DNA from: Alphaproteobacteria bacterium
Lineage (GTDB): Bacteria; Pseudomonadota; Alphaproteobacteria; Micropepsales; Micropepsaceae
NCBI GenBank assembly: GCA_947475445.1
Contig: CANJLC010000003.1
Span: 1-64,000, forward strand
Length of the DNA: 64,000 nucleotides
Reading direction: 5' to 3'
The position numbers and the translations under genes are program-made. Below the pieces are notes generated by a model, which made no database searches, was not told where the DNA came from, and worked only from the letters and a program-made list of their open reading frames with translations. Below are positions 61,134 to 64,000 of this stretch, piece by piece. How positions within the stretch are numbered: position 1 is the first letter of the stretch; every line of letters begins with the position of its first letter.

Positions 61134-61867
61134 TAATCGACCTTGATCAGATAAAGCCCGTCGGGCGGCGCCACAACGCCACAGGCGCTGCGATCTTTCG
61201 CGGCCAGCGCAGCGGCGACATCGGCCACGCTCCATTTGCCTTCACCCACCAATTTCAGCGTACCGGTGAAAGAGCGAATCTGGTGATGCAGGAAAGAACG
61301 CGCCGAGGCTTCGATATGGATTTCATCACCATGGCGGCTGACATCCAGCCGATCCAGCGTCTTGACCGGCGACAACGCCTGACATTCGGCAGCGCGGAAA
61401 GTGGTGAAATCATGCTGTCCCACCAAACTCTGGGCGGCGCGGTGCATGGCGTCGGCATCCAGCCCATGGCTGACATGCCAGACTTTGCCGGAGTCGAGCG
61501 CGGGCGGACTGCGGCGATTGAGAATGCGATAGCGGTAATGCCGCCCGGTGGCGGAAAAACGGGCGTGAAATTCCCCCACCGCCGGGGCGGCGTCCAGCAC
61601 CACAATGGGTGCGGGGCGCAGAAAATGATTGAGGCCGTCGCGGATTTTGCCCGGCTCGAAGCTTTTCTCCAAATCGAAATGCGCGGCTTGGCCCAGGGCG
61701 TGAACGCCGGCATCGGTGCGGCCCGCGCCGGTCACCGTCACCCGTTCGCCGGTGAGTTTTTCGAGGGCGTCTTCCAGCGCGCCTTGAATGGAGGCGCCAT
61801 TGTCCTGGCGCTGCCAGCCGACAAAATTCGCGCCGTCATATTCGATGGTCAGGCGATAGCGCGTCAC
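61130..61867 (-). CDS. truA: tRNA pseudouridine(38-40) synthase
   Basis: Modifies uridines 38-40 in the anticodon arm of tRNAs. The 245-residue product has the catalytic Asp52 in [14 protein letters not shown] and the N-terminal [19 protein letters not shown]. The start is GTG at 61867, overlapping the fmt stop (GTGA); 37 further open codons upstream are inside fmt and were rejected. Confidence 0.95.
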   Translation of the reverse strand: MTRYRLTIEYDGANFVGWQRQDNGASIQGALEDALEKLTGERVTVTGAGRTDAGVHALGQAAHFDLEKSFEPGKIRDGLNHFLRPAPIVVLDAAPAVGEFHARFSATGRHYRYRILNRRSPPALDSGKVWHVSHGLDADAMHRAAQSLVGQHDFTTFRAAECQALSPVKTLDRLDVSRHGDEIHIEASARSFLHHQIRSFTGTLKLVGEGKWSVADVAAALAAKDRSACGVVAPPDGLYLIKVDY

Positions 61868-62796
61868 AAGAAAGAGAATCCGCGCTGCATTGGGAAGCCG
61901 CGCTGAAAAGTAATTGCATCTTGAACAGTGCTGCCAGCACGCTGCAATTTTATGATGCGCAAAGCCCCTGTGCCGCACCCAATAACTAGATTTTCACCAG
62001 CTTGAAGCACGTTGCCCGGTTGGCCAGAATCTGGAAATGGCTCTGCCATAAGTATTTTAATGCGTTCGACGCCATTTTTGCTGGACTCAGTCCAAGCGCC
62101 CGGCGCCGGTGCCAATCCGCGTATCTGCTGGTCGATTTCTTCCGCCGAATTACTCCACCAAATGCGCGTCTCGGATTTTTCAATTTTCTTAGCGTAGGTA
62201 ACGCCCACTTCCGCCTGCGCCCGTTCGCTGGCCTGACCGCGTTCCAGCGCGCCCAGCGCCCGCACCATCAGATCGGCGCCCAGACGCGACAGGATATCGG
62301 CCAGCTCGCCACTGGTCTGGCGCCCGATGGTGACGCGTTCGGCCATCAGCACCGGGCCAGTATCCAGCCCTTCATCCATATGCATCACCATTACGCCGGT
62401 CTCAGTATCGCCCGCCATGACAGCACGCTGGATAGGGGCGGCGCCGCGCCAGCGCGGCAACAGCGAGCCGTGCAGATTGAAACAACCCAAGCGCGGGGCA
62501 TCCAAAATAGCTTTGGGCAGCAGCAAGCCATAGGCCACCACCACGGCAGCATCCAGATCGAGTGCGGCGAAGGCGGCCTGTTCTTCTGTGCTTTTCAGCG
62601 ACAAGGGCGTGCGGACATCCAGCTTGGCGGTATTGGCGAATTGATGGACGGGGCCGGGGATGGTTTCCATGCCGCGCCCCTTGGGCCGGGGCGGCTGGGA
62701 ATAGACGGCGGCGATGTCATGGCCTTGCGCAATCAGTTCGGCCAGCGCCGGAACCGCGAAGTCCGGCGTCCCCATAAAGGCGAGTCTCAGAGCCAC
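61864..62796 (-). CDS. fmt: Methionyl-tRNA formyltransferase
   Basis: Formylates initiator Met-tRNA, 310 residues. Key residues are Asn107, His109 ([20 protein letters not shown]) and Asp145 (DEGLDTGP); the N-terminus has [12 protein letters not shown]. The start is GTG at 62796, preceded by AGGGG. It is followed by truA. The def gene lies 97 bp upstream, separated by a palindromic spacer. Confidence 0.95.
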   Translation of the reverse strand: MALRLAFMGTPDFAVPALAELIAQGHDIAAVYSQPPRPKGRGMETIPGPVHQFANTAKLDVRTPLSLKSTEEQAAFAALDLDAAVVVAYGLLLPKAILDAPRLGCFNLHGSLLPRWRGAAPIQRAVMAGDTETGVMVMHMDEGLDTGPVLMAERVTIGRQTSGELADILSRLGADLMVRALGALERGQASERAQAEVGVTYAKKIEKSETRIWWSNSAEEIDQQIRGLAPAPGAWTESSKNGVERIKILMAEPFPDSGQPGNVLQAGENLVIGCGTGALRIIKLQRAGSTVQDAITFQRGFPMQRGFSFL

Positions 62797-62893
62797 GTCG
62801 TTACCCCTGCCGCTCGCCCAAGCTCGCGGCGTTCGCGGACTTTCGCATGTCCACTGGACATGCTCACGCGCCGTGCGCGCCGCCCGCTCACCA
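62797..62893. repeat. Spacer with a 19-bp palindrome between def and fmt
   Basis: GCATGTCCA (62845-62853) and TGGACATGC (62855-62863) form a 9-bp palindrome around one base, flanked by GC-rich CGC-rich arms. It looks like a short palindromic intergenic element. I saw no second copy in the window. Confidence 0.4.
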
Positions 62894-63409
62894 TCATGCC
62901 TCGGCCAGCTTTTTGGCTTTGGTGAGCTTCTTGAGCAGCATGGCGCGCTTGAGCTTGCTGAGATGGTCTATGAACAGCACGCCTTCGAGATGGTCCATTT
63001 CATGCTGCAGGCAGGTGGCCAGCATGCCATCGGCTTCGATCTCGATTTTCTTGCCGTCCAGATCAAGATATTCGGCGCGGATGCGGGCCGGACGTTCGAC
63101 ATCATCATAGATTTCCGGCACCGACAGGCAGCCTTCCTCGTAAACCGCCAGGTCTTCGGAAGCCCAGGTGATCTTCGGGTTGATAAAGGCGCGCCAATCC
63201 TTCTTGCCCTCCTTCTGGTCGAGATCCATGACGATGATTCGCTTGGGAACCCCGATCTGCACCGCGGCCAGCCCGATGCCGTCGGCGGCATACATGGAAT
63301 CGGCCATGTCCTGCGCCAATTTGCGGATTTCCCCATCCACCTTTTCGACATCGGTGGAGACGGCTTTGAGGCGCGGGTCGGGCGCGGTAAGGATGGGGCG
63401 GATGGCCAT
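62894..63409 (-). CDS. def: Peptide deformylase
   Basis: Removes the N-formyl group from nascent proteins, 171 residues. Motif 1 is GIGLAAVQ (44-51), motif 2 EGCLSVPE with metal ligand Cys94, motif 3 QHEMDHLEG with His136, Glu137 and His140. The start was set at [12 protein letters not shown] (63409). It diverges from rmuC with about 40 bp between starts. Confidence 0.96.
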   Translation of the reverse strand: MAIRPILTAPDPRLKAVSTDVEKVDGEIRKLAQDMADSMYAADGIGLAAVQIGVPKRIIVMDLDQKEGKKDWRAFINPKITWASEDLAVYEEGCLSVPEIYDDVERPARIRAEYLDLDGKKIEIEADGMLATCLQHEMDHLEGVLFIDHLSKLKRAMLLKKLTKAKKLAEA

Positions 63410-63450
63410 GCCTTTTGAGATAGGCGAGGCCGGTGAAAGGGTCAAGAAGC

Positions 63451-64000
63451 GTGGAATTGGGCCTTATTGTTCTGGCGGTTGCGGTGGTGGCGGCGGCGGC
63501 GATTTTCGCCTTTGCGCGGCCCAGGCCCGCACCCGCCCTGCCTGCCGACCCGCGGCTGGACACCGTCATTTCCGGCCAGGGCGCCATTGCCGGCCAGTTC
63601 CAGGCGACGCTGGAAGCACAGGCGCAGCTGTCGCGCACCCTGGCCGAACGCATCGAGGCGCTGGACCAGCGGCTGGGTGAGAATCTCAAGGACAGCGCCA
63701 CCAAGACCGGCGAGACGCTGGGCGGCATCCATGCCCGGCTGACGGTGATCGACGAGGCGCAGAAGAATATCAGCGACCTGTCGGGCCAGGTGGTGAGCCT
63801 GCAGCATGTCCTGTCCAACAAGCAGGCACGCGGGCTGTTCGCCCAGACCCAGATGGAAAACATCGTGCGCGACGGCCTGCCCGCCTCGCTTTACGATTTC
63901 CAGTTCACCCTCTCCAACCGCAACCGGCCCGATTGCGTCATCCGCATTCCCGGCAACAAGGCCCTGTTGGTGATCGACGCCAAATTCCCCCTGGAAGCCT
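63451..64000 (+). CDS. rmuC: RmuC-family DNA recombination protein, N-terminal part
   Basis: First 183 codons of RmuC, a nuclease-fold protein limiting inverted-repeat rearrangements; the gene runs out of the window. It has an N-terminal membrane anchor (about 3-22), then a coiled coil (about 45-130). The start of the conserved domain follows, with [19 protein letters not shown] and [17 protein letters not shown]. The start is GTG at 63451, or GTG 63433 which adds six residues. Confidence 0.9.
   Translation, partial: MELGLIVLAVAVVAAAAIFAFARPRPAPALPADPRLDTVISGQGAIAGQFQATLEAQAQLSRTLAERIEALDQRLGENLKDSATKTGETLGGIHARLTVIDEAQKNISDLSGQVVSLQHVLSNKQARGLFAQTQMENIVRDGLPASLYDFQFTLSNRNRPDCVIRIPGNKALLVIDAKFPLEA

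Overview
The window looks like a chromosomal segment of a GC-rich alphaproteobacterium. The reasons are the gene order rpmH-rnpA-yidD-yidC-engB-argB, the alphaproteobacterial families DUF2336 and DUF1036, a class III Flp pilin, a CymR/IscR-type Rrf2 regulator, and three TonB-dependent receptors (TBDRs) within 16 kb. The TBDR load suggests an oligotrophic heterotroph of Caulobacterales, Sphingomonadales or Rhizomicrobium/Micropepsales type; that placement is inference. No insertion sequence, prophage, integrase or CRISPR array is visible.

1-17 kb (nutrient capture). A sulfate ABC transporter (cysT partial, sbp), a TBDR and an Rrf2 regulator lie in a row on the minus strand. A 15-bp motif, CTAGTNNNNCAATAG, occurs upstream of both sbp and the TBDR. 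After an FKBP-type lipoprotein isomerase comes a minus-strand series: NarX-like kinase, NarL-like regulator, second TBDR, and a periplasmic PQQ dehydrogenase with its own heme c domain. A JmjC/cupin-like protein faces a third TBDR. mlaA and an orphan Flp pilin gene follow.

17-33 kb. An MdtABC-type RND efflux operon has two unusual features: a Cys-rich GLG1-like tail on the adaptor and an Asp-Asn pair in place of Asp-Asp in one pump. Then come a DedA protein and gltBD (glutamate synthase). Beside gltB is a deletion scar joining a truncated imuA to a truncated gene on the opposite strand.

33-47.7 kb. A carboxylate-use block (DUF3311 plus an SSS symporter, lactate permease, malate synthase G) is followed by an operon of Na+/H+ antiporter, small membrane protein and M3 peptidase. 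The antiporter has lost its C-terminus to a one-base frameshift in a homopolymer. An AI-2E-family permease, galE overlapping a TPR/2-oxoglutarate-oxygenase gene, and tRNA-Arg(ACG) come next.

47.7-64 kb (housekeeping). The segment starts with a lipoprotein and gamma-glutamyltransferase. The tightly overlapped rpmH-rnpA-yidD-yidC-engB run follows; its rnpA has no ATG, GTG or TTG start and probably begins at CTG inside a CTGA overlap. argB is coupled to a double-DUF1036 protein. DUF2336 is divergent from a HAD phosphatase that leads the run HAD-dapD-dapE-murI, which supplies diaminopimelate and D-glutamate for peptidoglycan. truA-fmt-def runs in the opposite direction, and a partial rmuC closes the window.

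Long antisense ORFs across almost every gene are GC-codon shadows and were left out. All calls come from reading the sequence; no database search was run.
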